Below, one piece after another: positions 1 through 6,132 of a stretch of 6,132 bases of DNA. Each line of letters begins with the position of its first letter. Position 1 is the stretch's first letter. A program made the position numbers and the translations under genes. The notes beneath the pieces are model-generated. The model ran no database searches. It was not told the origin of the DNA and saw nothing but the letters and a program-made list of their open reading frames with translations. Source of the DNA: Verrucomicrobiales bacterium (GTDB taxonomy: Bacteria; Verrucomicrobiota; Verrucomicrobiia; Verrucomicrobiales; DEV007); contig JAKMGR010000256.1 of assembly GCA_022424805.1 (NCBI GenBank), forward strand, positions 1 through 6,132. The letters are read 5' to 3'.

Positions 1-612
1 ATCTACCTCCCGCTCGAGTTGGCTCAGACGCTTTACGACACGGACGGAGTAAGCTGCGTGCGCATTCTCCTGCACAAAGATGAAGACACCGATTCCGTCG
101 TCGTATCCTTGCGCGAAATGTTTCCCGAGGCGGAGTGGGAGGTCATCCCCTGGTATGAAGTCTCGCGTCTCTACCTGCGAACCAAGCGCATGTTCGACAT
201 CATTTTCGGTCTCGTCTTCGCGATCATCGCCACTATCGTCATCATGTCCGTCCTCAACACGATCGGGATGGCAGTCGTTGAGCGAACCCGTGAAATTGGC
301 ACCTTGCGCGCGATTGGCTTGAAACGACCCGGCGTGGTTCGTCTTTTCGGAATCGAGAGCATGTTTCTCGGGATCATTGGGGCCTTTACCGGATTAGTCG
401 TCACGGTTGGATTTTCGCTGCTCATCACCGCGCTTGAGCCGACTTGGGAGCCGCCCGTAACAGCTCGAGAAATTGTCTGGGAAATTAAGATTTTGCCGGA
501 ATATCTTCTCCTCACATTCGTCCTCCTTGTGATATTCACCGCGCTGGCGGCGATTGCTCCGGCGCGTCGGGCAGCCCATCAAAGTATTGTGCAATCACTC
601 GGCCACGTGTAA
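1..612 (+). CDS. FtsX/MacB-type ABC transporter permease, C-terminal part (5' end outside window)
   Basis: This is the last 203 codons of an inner-membrane ABC permease of the FtsX/MacB/LolCE family; the reading frame is open from base 1, so the gene begins upstream. The fragment starts with the end of the extracytoplasmic domain (about nt 1-190). Three hydrophobic segments follow at about nt 193-267, 355-429 and 499-561, which is the usual C-terminal layout of an FtsX domain. Between the first two lies the family's cytoplasmic coupling motif, read here as ERTREIGTLRAIG (about nt 280-318), which contacts the ATPase in known members. The end APARRAAHQSIVQSLGHV resembles the common 'P..RA...P...L' tail of the family. 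Such permeases act mechanically on lipoproteins, lipids, peptides or drugs in the periplasm. The LolA-like gene 11 bases downstream favours a lipid or lipoprotein role, but that is inference. The ATPase partner is not in the window. Confidence 0.92.
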   Translation: MYLPLELAQTLYDTDGVSCVRILLHKDEDTDSVVVSLREMFPEAEWEVIPWYEVSRLYLRTKRMFDIIFGLVFAIIATIVIMSVLNTIGMAVVERTREIGTLRAIGLKRPGVVRLFGIESMFLGIIGAFTGLVVTVGFSLLITALEPTWEPPVTAREIVWEIKILPEYLLLTFVLLVIFTALAAIAPARRAAHQSIVQSLGHV

Positions 613-623
613 CCTTTACCAGG

Positions 624-1349
624 ATGAAAAAGCTCCTCTTCACCGTTTCTCTTCTCAGTTTTTCGTGCATTCCAACCAACGCACAGGACGCCGCCCTGCT
701 CGCAGCGGAAAAAGCCCGCGGGATCATGGTCGGCAATACGGGAGTCCAGTGGACCGTCAATGTTTCGGGAGCGAAAAGCGCACAATTTCTGGCCACTGCA
801 AAAGGCGGAAAAATTCATGCGGAAGTCATTCAGCCTGCAGATGCTGCCGGACGAAAATATCTCGCCGAGGCCAAGGGAGCGATGTGGTTCTGGAAGCCCG
901 GATTAAGCCGACCCGTTTCCGTTTCCAAAAAACAGCGGCTCTCCGGAGATGCCGCTATCGGTGACATCGCATCGACTAGTTTTGTGGAAGGCTACAAAGT
1001 CGTAGGGAAAGAAGATGGTGAAGTGAATGGCGAAACCGCGACCGTCTACACCATGAAAGCCAACTCGCTCGGCGATACCTACGCCCAGATCAAATACTGG
1101 GTCACCAAGAGCGGTAGCCTCGGTAAAAAAGCCGAATTTTATGCCAAGTCCGGAAACCTACTCCGCACTTCGACAATGGAATACAAGAATAGGGCCAACG
1201 AAAGCCCCTTCCTCTCCAAAATGGTGATCCGCGACAGCTCACGCACAATCAATCTGACCTTCAGCAATGTGAATATCGGAAACTATCCCGATTCAATGTT
1301 CGAACGAGACAACATCGGAGAGAAAACATTCAAGGGAACCCGGAAGTAG
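624..1349 (+). CDS. LolA-like outer membrane lipoprotein-sorting protein
   Basis: This 241-residue protein has a signal peptide (residues 1-20, KK at the N-terminus, hydrophobic LLFTVSLLSFSCI, likely cleavage TNA|Q). The mature part looks like a LolA/LolB-fold beta-sheet protein. The best signature is residues 86-124, where an aromatic WFWKPG strand leads into a VSVSKKQRLSG...GDIASTSFVEGY stretch. That matches the pattern 'W.Y.P......I....R..S..GS..S.sF...D' of periplasmic proteins annotated as outer membrane lipoprotein-sorting protein. Further strands include TATVYTMKAN (138-147) and an AEFYAKSGNLLRTSTMEY hairpin (170-187). Proteins of this type are often encoded beside FtsX-like or MMPL exporters and are thought to carry hydrophobic cargo across the periplasm. 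Here the gene directly follows an FtsX-type permease. C15 is not in a good lipobox, so a soluble periplasmic form is more likely. The start has only AGG directly abutting ATG, not a usable Shine-Dalgarno site, so translation may be coupled to the permease. Confidence 0.8.
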   Translation: MKKLLFTVSLLSFSCIPTNAQDAALLAAEKARGIMVGNTGVQWTVNVSGAKSAQFLATAKGGKIHAEVIQPADAAGRKYLAEAKGAMWFWKPGLSRPVSVSKKQRLSGDAAIGDIASTSFVEGYKVVGKEDGEVNGETATVYTMKANSLGDTYAQIKYWVTKSGSLGKKAEFYAKSGNLLRTSTMEYKNRANESPFLSKMVIRDSSRTINLTFSNVNIGNYPDSMFERDNIGEKTFKGTRK

Positions 1350-1358
1350 ATTTCAAGC

Positions 1359-2732
1359 ATGGCCGCCAGCGAATTCCCATCGGCTGAACTGGAGTCCGCG
1401 ACCGAACTGCTTCAGCAATTGCTACGGATAGATACGACAAACCCTCCCGGCAACGAACGGGCTGCTGCCGATTGTATCGCTGATATATTCCGGTCCGAAG
1501 GACTCGAACCGAAACTCAACGGAATTTCAGAAGAACGCCCCAACCTGACGGTCCGCTGGAATGCAGCACCCGAAAACCGAACCAAGCGCCCGCTCGTTCT
1601 CAGTTCACATCTCGACGTAGTCCCGGCAGATGAATCAAAGTGGACTCACCCACCCTTCTCCGGCCATAACGATGGCACTTGCCTCTGGGGGCGAGGCGCG
1701 ATCGACATGAAGGGTTTTGCGGTCATGGCAGTGGCGGCCCTGACTCGACTCAAACGAGAAAACACCCCCATCAATCGCGATGTCATTTTCGCAGCCGTCG
1801 CTGACGAAGAGGCTGGTACCGAGCACGGATCCAAATGGCTCGTCAACGAGCGCCCCGACCTTCTCGGAGGAGATCCCGAATACGTGATCAACGAAGTTGG
1901 TGGCTTCACCGTCCACCAAAAAGGAAACCGCTTTTATCCCATCCAGGTCGCAGAAAAAGGTGTCGCCTGGCTTCGACTCACGGTGGAGGGAAAGCCCGGC
2001 CACAGCTCGCTTCCAGCGACTGACAGTTCCGTGGAAAAGCTGGCCAGAGCAACTGCTGCAATTTCTGCGAGCCGATTGCCCTGGCACGCCGGTAATGAAG
2101 CCCACGACTTTCTCGCTGGATTCGCGGCGCCTGAAAATGCGATCGCAAAAGCGTTCGCCCCGCTTCTCGCCCACCCTACGATCGGTCCGCGCCTCCTGCC
2201 TCTCGCTGTATCCGACCCCTCGCGGCGCAAGTCGCTCGAAGCGATACTGCGAAACACGGCTACACCGACCCGATTGCAATCAGGCGAAGCAATCAACGTG
2301 CTTCCCGGCTCTGCCTGCGTCGATATCGACGGTCGTCTCGTACCGGGACAAAGCGCCGCCGATTTGATTGAGGAACTGAAAAAAGTCATCCGACCAATCA
2401 CAGGCGACGCAGCACAATTCGAAGTTCTGCAGGAATCTCCCGCGGTATCCTTCTCCAAAGAAACACCCCTCTTCGAGCAGATGAAAAAGAGCCTGCTCGA
2501 TGCCGATCCCGGAAGCTACATCGTACCCTCGATCATTCCCGGCTTTACGGACAGTCGCAACTACTCTCGACTCGGGGCGACCTGCTACGGTTTCTATCCA
2601 TTGCAGTTACCGGACGGCCTCGACTTTGCGGCGATGTTCCACGGTCATGACGAACGCATCCCGATTGGCGGGTTTCACTGGGGCATTGAAGTCCTGACAG
2701 AAACCTTGCGAAAGTTTCTCGTAACGTCCTGA
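1359..2732 (+). CDS. M20-family zinc metallopeptidase/amidohydrolase (ArgE/DapE/carboxypeptidase type)
   Basis: This 457-residue protein has the whole M20 catalytic set. The residues are H84 in SSHLDVVPA with D86 behind it, bridging D116 in GRGAIDMKG, general-base E150 and metal ligand E151 in ADEEAGTE, E179 in INEVGG, and the C-terminal histidine H428 in FHGHDERI. H215 in GKPGHSS lies in the inserted dimerisation domain (about 195-340) and completes the site in trans in known members. The third-ligand motif resembles the E-G-G of the carboxypeptidase S/PM20D1 branch but carries an extra V (NEVGG). The protein has no signal peptide, so it is probably cytosolic and hydrolyses an amide bond in a peptide or N-acyl amino acid; the substrate cannot be told. 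The start is well fixed: an in-frame TAG, the stop of the previous gene, lies 9 bases upstream. GGAAG at 1342-1346 is a possible but distant ribosome binding site. Co-transcription with the two genes before it is likely. Confidence 0.9.
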   Translation: MAASEFPSAELESATELLQQLLRIDTTNPPGNERAAADCIADIFRSEGLEPKLNGISEERPNLTVRWNAAPENRTKRPLVLSSHLDVVPADESKWTHPPFSGHNDGTCLWGRGAIDMKGFAVMAVAALTRLKRENTPINRDVIFAAVADEEAGTEHGSKWLVNERPDLLGGDPEYVINEVGGFTVHQKGNRFYPIQVAEKGVAWLRLTVEGKPGHSSLPATDSSVEKLARATAAISASRLPWHAGNEAHDFLAGFAAPENAIAKAFAPLLAHPTIGPRLLPLAVSDPSRRKSLEAILRNTATPTRLQSGEAINVLPGSACVDIDGRLVPGQSAADLIEELKKVIRPITGDAAQFEVLQESPAVSFSKETPLFEQMKKSLLDADPGSYIVPSIIPGFTDSRNYSRLGATCYGFYPLQLPDGLDFAAMFHGHDERIPIGGFHWGIEVLTETLRKFLVTS

Positions 2733-2741
2733 AGAACTGCT

Positions 2742-2998
2742 TCATGCGGGATTTACTCCGTAGACGGCTCCCGGCTTCTGTTTTCCTCGAAGCTCTTCAT
2801 CGCCCAGCTTTTCAAAGCCGAAGGGGGACTTCGATTGCATGGCCTCTGCGAGGCTCCCCGAGATGAGAAGGTCACGTCCGGACTCTTTTTATGAATCTTC
2901 GCCCGAATTTCGACAAGATCACCAGGCTTGCTGCTATCTTCTCCCGAGACAAACCCAACAAATCCAATCAACAAGACCCCAACCACTACTGCTTTCAT
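2742..2998 (-). pseudogene. Frameshifted relic: signal peptide plus C-terminal tail of a class III nucleotide cyclase domain
   Basis: On the minus strand, ATG at 2998-2996 opens a clear signal peptide, MKAVVVGVLLIGFVGFVSG, followed by EDSSKPGDLVEIRAKIHKK. After this the frame turns into low-quality sequence and stops at 2755-2753, giving 81 residues. From about 2887 the -1 frame instead reads ESGRDLLISGSLAEAM and then LGDEELRGKQKPGAVYGV, ending at a TGA at 2744-2742. That is a close match to the end of adenylate/guanylate cyclase catalytic domains (pattern 'G..LLIS..l.ea....f.....LGe.eLrGk..pv.VY.V'). The break sits in an A5 run (T5 at 2886-2890 on the plus strand); one extra A would join the parts into 85 residues. 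GDLVEIRAKI may align with the cyclase GDxVNxAxRI motif; if so, the catalytic Asn and Arg are replaced by Glu and Lys. The metal-binding Asp half of the domain is missing, so this cannot be a working cyclase. A small exported protein of unknown role remains possible. It fills most of the 354-base gap and converges on the peptidase gene with 9 bases between stops. Confidence 0.6.
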
Positions 2999-3072
2999 CG
3001 TTTTATCACACTCTAAATCGTTGGTGATGAACAAGATTAAAATCAAGCGCTGAATTAGCTAGCCACTTACCC

Positions 3073-3078
3073 GAGAAG
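3073..3078 (+). promoter_or_regulatory. Ribosome binding site of the sulfatase gene
   Basis: GAGAAG lies 8 bases before the ATG at 3087 and is the only good Shine-Dalgarno-like site in front of a complete plus-strand gene here. It supports the chosen sulfatase start, which also gives an intact signal peptide. The stretch 2999-3072, between the minus-strand relic and this site, is AT-rich and should hold the sulfatase promoter. I could not pick out a convincing -35/-10 pair in it. Confidence 0.5.
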
Positions 3079-3086
3079 TCTACGTC

Positions 3087-4697
3087 ATGTCCCGAATCAT
3101 TTTCCTCATTCTCATTTCCTGCTTCTCTCCTCTCATGGAGGCGGCAGAAAAACCGAACATTCTCTGCATCATCGTCGATGACCTCGGCTTCAGTGATCTA
3201 GGCTGCTTTGGCGGAGAAATCGAAACACCAAACCTCGATGCACTGGCTGCGGGCGGTGTTCGATTGACCCAGTTTTACAACACCGGTCGTTGCTGCCCCT
3301 CACGCGCCGCCATACTCACGGGCCAGTATCCACACCGCGTCGGTCTCGGACATATGACGACCAACGATCTTGGTCTCCTTGGTTTTCGCGGCGTCGTTTC
3401 CGACGAAGCACAAACGATAGCCCAAGCTTTGGCTCCCGCTGGATACCGCTCTTTCATGTCCGGAAAATGGCATCTTGGCACACCCGATCCCACGCAAAAC
3501 GGATTTGAAGAATTCTACGGGACTCTCGTCAGCGCCAAGCGATTCTTCGACCCCGATCACCTCATTCGTTTTCCCGAAGGTCGCAAAGCTCGCGAATATC
3601 AGAAAGGAGAATTCTATGCTACCGACGCAGTCACTGATCATGCGATCGACTTTTTGAATCTCGCTCGGGAAACGCCGGACAAGCCCTGGTTTCTCTATCT
3701 CGCCTACCACGCCCCTCACTTCCCGCTGCACGCTCCCAAAGAGGAAATCGCAAAGTATGCGGACCGCTATCACATGGGATGGGATCAACTCAGACGAGAC
3801 CGTCTCAACCGAATGAAGCAACAGGGTATCGTCCCCGAATCGACCCTGTTAAGTCCGCGTTCCACATGGCGAAATTACGGAGAAACCAAAGTCGGAACAA
3901 ACCCGGCCTGGAGCAGCCTTTCCGAGGAGCGTCGCCTCGACCTCGCCCGTCGCATGGCGATCTATGCTGCAATGATCGATCGACTCGACCAGCAGGTGGG
4001 ACGCGTTTTCAAAGACCTCAAAAAGGCGGAGGAATGGGAAAACACTTTGATTGTTTTCACCTCCGACAATGGAGCTTGTTTCGAATGGGATCCTTTCGGT
4101 TTCGATATCAAATCGAGCAACCAGAACATTCTCCACAAAGGAGAGGAGATCGAAAAGATGGGCTCTCGTGGGACCTTTCACAGTGTCGGATCAGGATGGG
4201 CCAATGCAGGGAACACTCCGTGGAGGATGTACAAGCACTTCAACCACGAAGGTGGAATCGCTTCACCTGGAATCATCCATTGGCCCTCCGGCCTCAAATC
4301 GGAGCCCGGCTCGATCAATCACGAACCCTCTCATATCATCGACCTCATGCCAACGGCTGTGGCTGTTGCTGATACGAACTACGAGGGCGAGCTTTCCCTC
4401 CCCGGCCGGAATCTGATCCAGCAAATCAACGAGGGGACGGCCAAGGAGCGCACCCTCTACTTCGAGCATCAGGGCAACCGCGCCGTCAGGCAGGGAAATT
4501 GGAAACTGGTCGCTCTCGACGACGAACCCTGGGAACTCTACGACTTCACTACAGATCGCTCGGAAATGACGGATCTTTCTGCCCAGTTTCCTGAGAGAGT
4601 CTCCGAGATGGACAAACTCTGGAACGAATGGGCAGAGAAAAACAACGTCACCCCGCTGCCCCGCGATCTTGGTGTAAAATATCTGAAACCTGATTAA
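3087..4697 (+). CDS. Secreted S1-family sulfatase (arylsulfatase A-like, formylglycine-dependent)
   Basis: This 536-residue sulfatase hydrolyses sulfate esters outside the cytoplasm, probably on a polysaccharide or glycan. After the signal sequence, metal ligands D31 and D32 lie in IIVDDLGFSDLGCFGG. The signature C69-C-P-S-R73 then AILTGQYPHR is the C-x-P-S-R motif, in which C69 (not C70) would be converted to formylglycine by a separate maturase. K127 and H129 (SGKWHLG), H211 (YHAPHFPLHAP), D327 and N328 (FTSDNGA) and K383 (RMYKHFNHEGG) complete the usual site. The C-terminal subdomain ends with the conserved GNWKLV..., WELYDF and E-x-x-DL elements (470-497). The overall pattern, especially GWANAGNTPWRMYKHFNHEGG, is typical of the large arylsulfatase subfamily common in PVC bacteria; substrate specificity cannot be read from it. 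The signal has two readings: type I cleavage near EAA|EK (residue 20) or a lipobox L-I-S-C12. No maturase gene is in the window. Confidence 0.95.
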   Translation: MSRIIFLILISCFSPLMEAAEKPNILCIIVDDLGFSDLGCFGGEIETPNLDALAAGGVRLTQFYNTGRCCPSRAAILTGQYPHRVGLGHMTTNDLGLLGFRGVVSDEAQTIAQALAPAGYRSFMSGKWHLGTPDPTQNGFEEFYGTLVSAKRFFDPDHLIRFPEGRKAREYQKGEFYATDAVTDHAIDFLNLARETPDKPWFLYLAYHAPHFPLHAPKEEIAKYADRYHMGWDQLRRDRLNRMKQQGIVPESTLLSPRSTWRNYGETKVGTNPAWSSLSEERRLDLARRMAIYAAMIDRLDQQVGRVFKDLKKAEEWENTLIVFTSDNGACFEWDPFGFDIKSSNQNILHKGEEIEKMGSRGTFHSVGSGWANAGNTPWRMYKHFNHEGGIASPGIIHWPSGLKSEPGSINHEPSHIIDLMPTAVAVADTNYEGELSLPGRNLIQQINEGTAKERTLYFEHQGNRAVRQGNWKLVALDDEPWELYDFTTDRSEMTDLSAQFPERVSEMDKLWNEWAEKNNVTPLPRDLGVKYLKPD

Positions 4698-4802
4698 TTC
4701 TTCGCATCATTCTTCCGAGAACGTGTCATATCGTGGAGCGCATTTCTCCAGACGTCGACATTTGCTTTCGTAGCCTTTCGTGATACTACTGCCTCTCTTT
4801 TC

Positions 4803-5666
4803 ATGAAACGAATCATCCCTTCCCTGCTCGCAATCGGCGTCGCCATTGTTGGAATTTCTCTGCTCACCGCACAGGAGAAAAAGCCGCCACTGAGAGTTCT
4901 CCTCGTAGCTGGAGGCTGCTGCCACGACTATGCCGCGCAGCACAAGATTCTCTTCGAGGGAATCCAGGCTCGTGCCAATGCCAGAGTCGATGTGTGGTGG
5001 ACAGACGACAAAACGGTCGAACCTCCCCTGACGATTTATGATAAGGATGATTGGGCCGAGGGTTACGACCTGATCATTCACGACGAATGTGCCGCCGGAA
5101 ACAAGGACCTTACTGTGATGAAGCGCATTCTCGATGCGCACAAGACGATCCCTGCCGTACATCTTCACTGCGCAATGCACAGTTTTCGTAACGACACCGA
5201 TCAGTGGTTCAAGCATCTCGGCATTCAATCCAGCCGCCACGGTCCGAAGGCACCTGTCGCCATCGATTATGTCGACAAGGAGCATCCAATCACCAAAGGC
5301 TTGGAAAACTGGACCACCGTCAACGAGGAGCTCTACAACAACGTCGACGTCTTTGATGCCCACCCACTGGCCATGGGGACCCAGAAATACGAAAAGGGAG
5401 GCAAGGAAGTCACCGACGTTGCCATTGTCGCATGGACCAACGAAAAGCAGGGTGCGAAAAGTTTCAGCACGACCATGGGTCACTACAACGAAACGGTCGC
5501 TGACGATCGCTACCTCGACCTCGTCGTCCGCGGAATGCTCTGGGCAAGCGGAAAACTGAATGACGACTACTACGGAGTTTCCTACACCGGAGAAAACGAA
5601 GTCACTTTCGTGAAAGGAAAAGAGAAGGCTCCCAAAAAGAAGCCAGCTCAAAAAAAAAAGCCCTGA
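4803..5666 (+). CDS. Exported ThuA-domain protein with lysine-rich C-terminus (probably N-terminal part of a larger protein)
   Basis: This 287-residue reading frame has a signal peptide (1-23, likely cleavage LTA|QEKK) and a ThuA domain, a class I glutamine amidotransferase-like fold, over about residues 29-252. Seen motifs are LLVAGGCCHDY (33-43), DLIIHDEC (89-96), VHLHCAMHSFR (119-129), NEELYNNV (174-181), WTNEKQGAKSF (211-221) and TMGHYNET (224-231). These are the usual ThuA landmarks. The family is named from trehalose utilisation in rhizobia, and related members act on sugars, but the reaction here is not known. The end is odd: from residue 271 it is almost all K, P, A and Q, coded partly by an A10 run, and it stops 4 bases after that run. 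A discoidin domain continues in the -1 frame, so the annotated stop may be an artefact or a slippage site. There is no Shine-Dalgarno sequence before the ATG (CTCTCTTTTC precedes it). The 105 bases separating it from the sulfatase hold no clear terminator or promoter. Confidence 0.9.
   Translation: MKRIIPSLLAIGVAIVGISLLTAQEKKPPLRVLLVAGGCCHDYAAQHKILFEGIQARANARVDVWWTDDKTVEPPLTIYDKDDWAEGYDLIIHDECAAGNKDLTVMKRILDAHKTIPAVHLHCAMHSFRNDTDQWFKHLGIQSSRHGPKAPVAIDYVDKEHPITKGLENWTTVNEELYNNVDVFDAHPLAMGTQKYEKGGKEVTDVAIVAWTNEKQGAKSFSTTMGHYNETVADDRYLDLVVRGMLWASGKLNDDYYGVSYTGENEVTFVKGKEKAPKKKPAQKKKP
5650..5659 (+). other. A10 homopolymer at the ThuA/discoidin frame break
   Basis: Ten consecutive A bases encode the final lysines of the ThuA reading frame (CAA AAA AAA AAG CCC TGA). 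One extra A here, or two fewer, would turn the ending into Q-K-K-K-A-L-T-G-E-A-P-K and join the discoidin reading frame with no stop. Runs of this length are classic places for RNA polymerase slippage and also for sequencing or assembly length errors. The sequence alone cannot separate the two. Confidence 0.75.
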
Positions 5667-6132
5667 CAGGTGAGGCCCCGAAGGATGCTACGCTGGTTCA
5701 AGTTACGGCCCAGAGCGTCCAACCCTCCAACGAACTCTGGCACGCCGTCGATGGAGACACCTCGACGCGTTGGTGCGCGAATGGTGGAGGAAAGCCGCAA
5801 TGGCTTCAACTGAAGCTCGACTCCGCGAAGGACCTTACCGGCATCGACATCAGCTGGGAACGGGATTTCAACGCCTACCAGTTTCTTGTCGAAGGATCCA
5901 CCGATGGATCGAGCTGGAAAACCTTGGCCGACCAGACCAAAAACGAGACAAACGGAAACACGAGCACGCCGCTCGATGCGAAGGGTATTCGCTTCGTAAA
6001 AGTCACCACGCGAAACGTAATCGGCGGAGGCTGGGTGAGCATTCGCGAGATCGCACTCAAAGGCCCCGAAATCAAGAGTCTCTGGCCAAAGCTCGATGAA
6101 AAACAGGCAGCCGCGAAAGCGGAAGAAGCGGC
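5660..6132 (+). CDS. Discoidin (F5/8 type C, CBM32-like) domain, frame-shifted continuation of the ThuA gene; 3' end outside window
   Basis: In the frame that reads GCC at 5660, a typical F5/8 type C domain runs from about 5696 to 6061. It shows AVDGDTSTRWCANGGG (5744-5791), PQWLQLKL (5795-5818), ISWERDFNAYQFLVEGSTDG, SSWKTLADQT, RFVKVTTRN and, near the end, GGGWVSIREIALKG (6023-6064). Such domains are small beta-sandwiches that bind carbohydrate or surface ligands. The frame is open from 5564, yet it has no ATG, GTG or TTG between the A10 run and the middle of the domain, so it cannot easily start alone. It is best read as the second domain of the preceding ThuA protein, with the lysine/proline/alanine stretch as linker. 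After the domain the chain becomes charged and Ala-rich (KLDEKQAAAKAEEA), probably another linker, and leaves the window still open. Whether the gene is intact in the cell is undecided. Confidence 0.8.

Noticed and set aside
1635..2279. Open frame of 214 codons on the minus strand inside the M20 peptidase gene
   Set aside because: The plus strand encodes the complete M20 catalytic set over the same bases; the antisense product is Arg/Ser/Gly-rich and shows no family features.
2730..2744. Possible two-way terminator hairpin TGAAG-AACTG-CTTCA between the converging peptidase and relic stops
   Set aside because: The stem is only 5 base pairs with two G-C pairs or fewer at its core and has no T-tract on either side; it could arise by chance.
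4734..4750. Inverted repeat TGGAG-CGCATTT-CTCCA after the sulfatase gene
   Set aside because: A 5-bp stem with no following T-run is too weak to call a terminator.
4762..4789. Possible promoter before the ThuA gene (TTGCTT ... GATACT or TACTAC)
   Set aside because: The boxes match sigma-70 consensus at only three or four of six positions, and the spacing is 14 or 16 bases; not better than chance.
4707..5651. Long open frame of 314 codons on the minus strand opposite the ThuA gene
   Set aside because: It mirrors the ThuA gene, whose plus-strand product has a signal peptide and family motifs. The minus-strand product is a low-complexity V/D/F-rich sequence with no recognisable domain.
5770..6099. 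Plus-strand open frame of 109 codons starting ATGGTGCGCGAATGG-like bases downstream of ThuA
   Set aside because: It overlaps the discoidin domain in another frame and gives an Arg/His-rich product without features; the discoidin frame clearly explains these bases.

Overview
The window carries six genes or gene parts from a bacterial chromosome. The gene content suggests the PVC superphylum (Verrucomicrobiota or Planctomycetota). The clues are a secreted formylglycine-dependent sulfatase, an exported ThuA-domain protein rich in the CCHDY-type motif, and a discoidin (F5/8 type C) domain placed directly behind ThuA. No ribosomal or other marker gene is present, so this assignment is inference from gene content.

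Bases 1-1349 hold the 3' end of an FtsX/MacB-type ABC permease and, 11 bases later, a secreted LolA-like outer-membrane lipoprotein-sorting protein. A cytosolic M20-family zinc peptidase (1359-2732) follows after only 9 bases, in the same frame, so the three genes look like one transcription unit. The permease and the LolA-like protein are a plausible envelope lipid or lipoprotein transport pair. The role of the peptidase beside them is unclear.

Bases 2733-3086 contain no intact conserved gene on the plus strand. On the minus strand (2742-2998) there is a short relic: a clear signal peptide, then the C-terminal tail of a class III adenylate/guanylate cyclase domain. The two parts are in different frames, and the break lies in a run of five A (minus strand). 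Even if the frame were restored, the metal-binding part of a cyclase would be absent.

Bases 3087-4697 encode a secreted S1-type sulfatase with all the main active-site motifs. Bases 4803-5666 encode an exported ThuA-domain protein that ends in a lysine-rich tail. That tail is encoded by a run of ten A (5650-5659), and the stop codon comes 4 bases after the run. A discoidin domain then continues in the -1 frame to the window edge, with no start codon of its own. The most economical reading is a single ThuA-linker-discoidin protein, either split by a homopolymer length error, or broken by mutation, or expressed through slippage on the A run. This junction and the cyclase relic are the two places that most deserve a second look. 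Sulfatase, ThuA and discoidin together suggest extracytoplasmic processing of sulfated or other complex polysaccharides. No mobile element, CRISPR array, tRNA or rRNA was seen.
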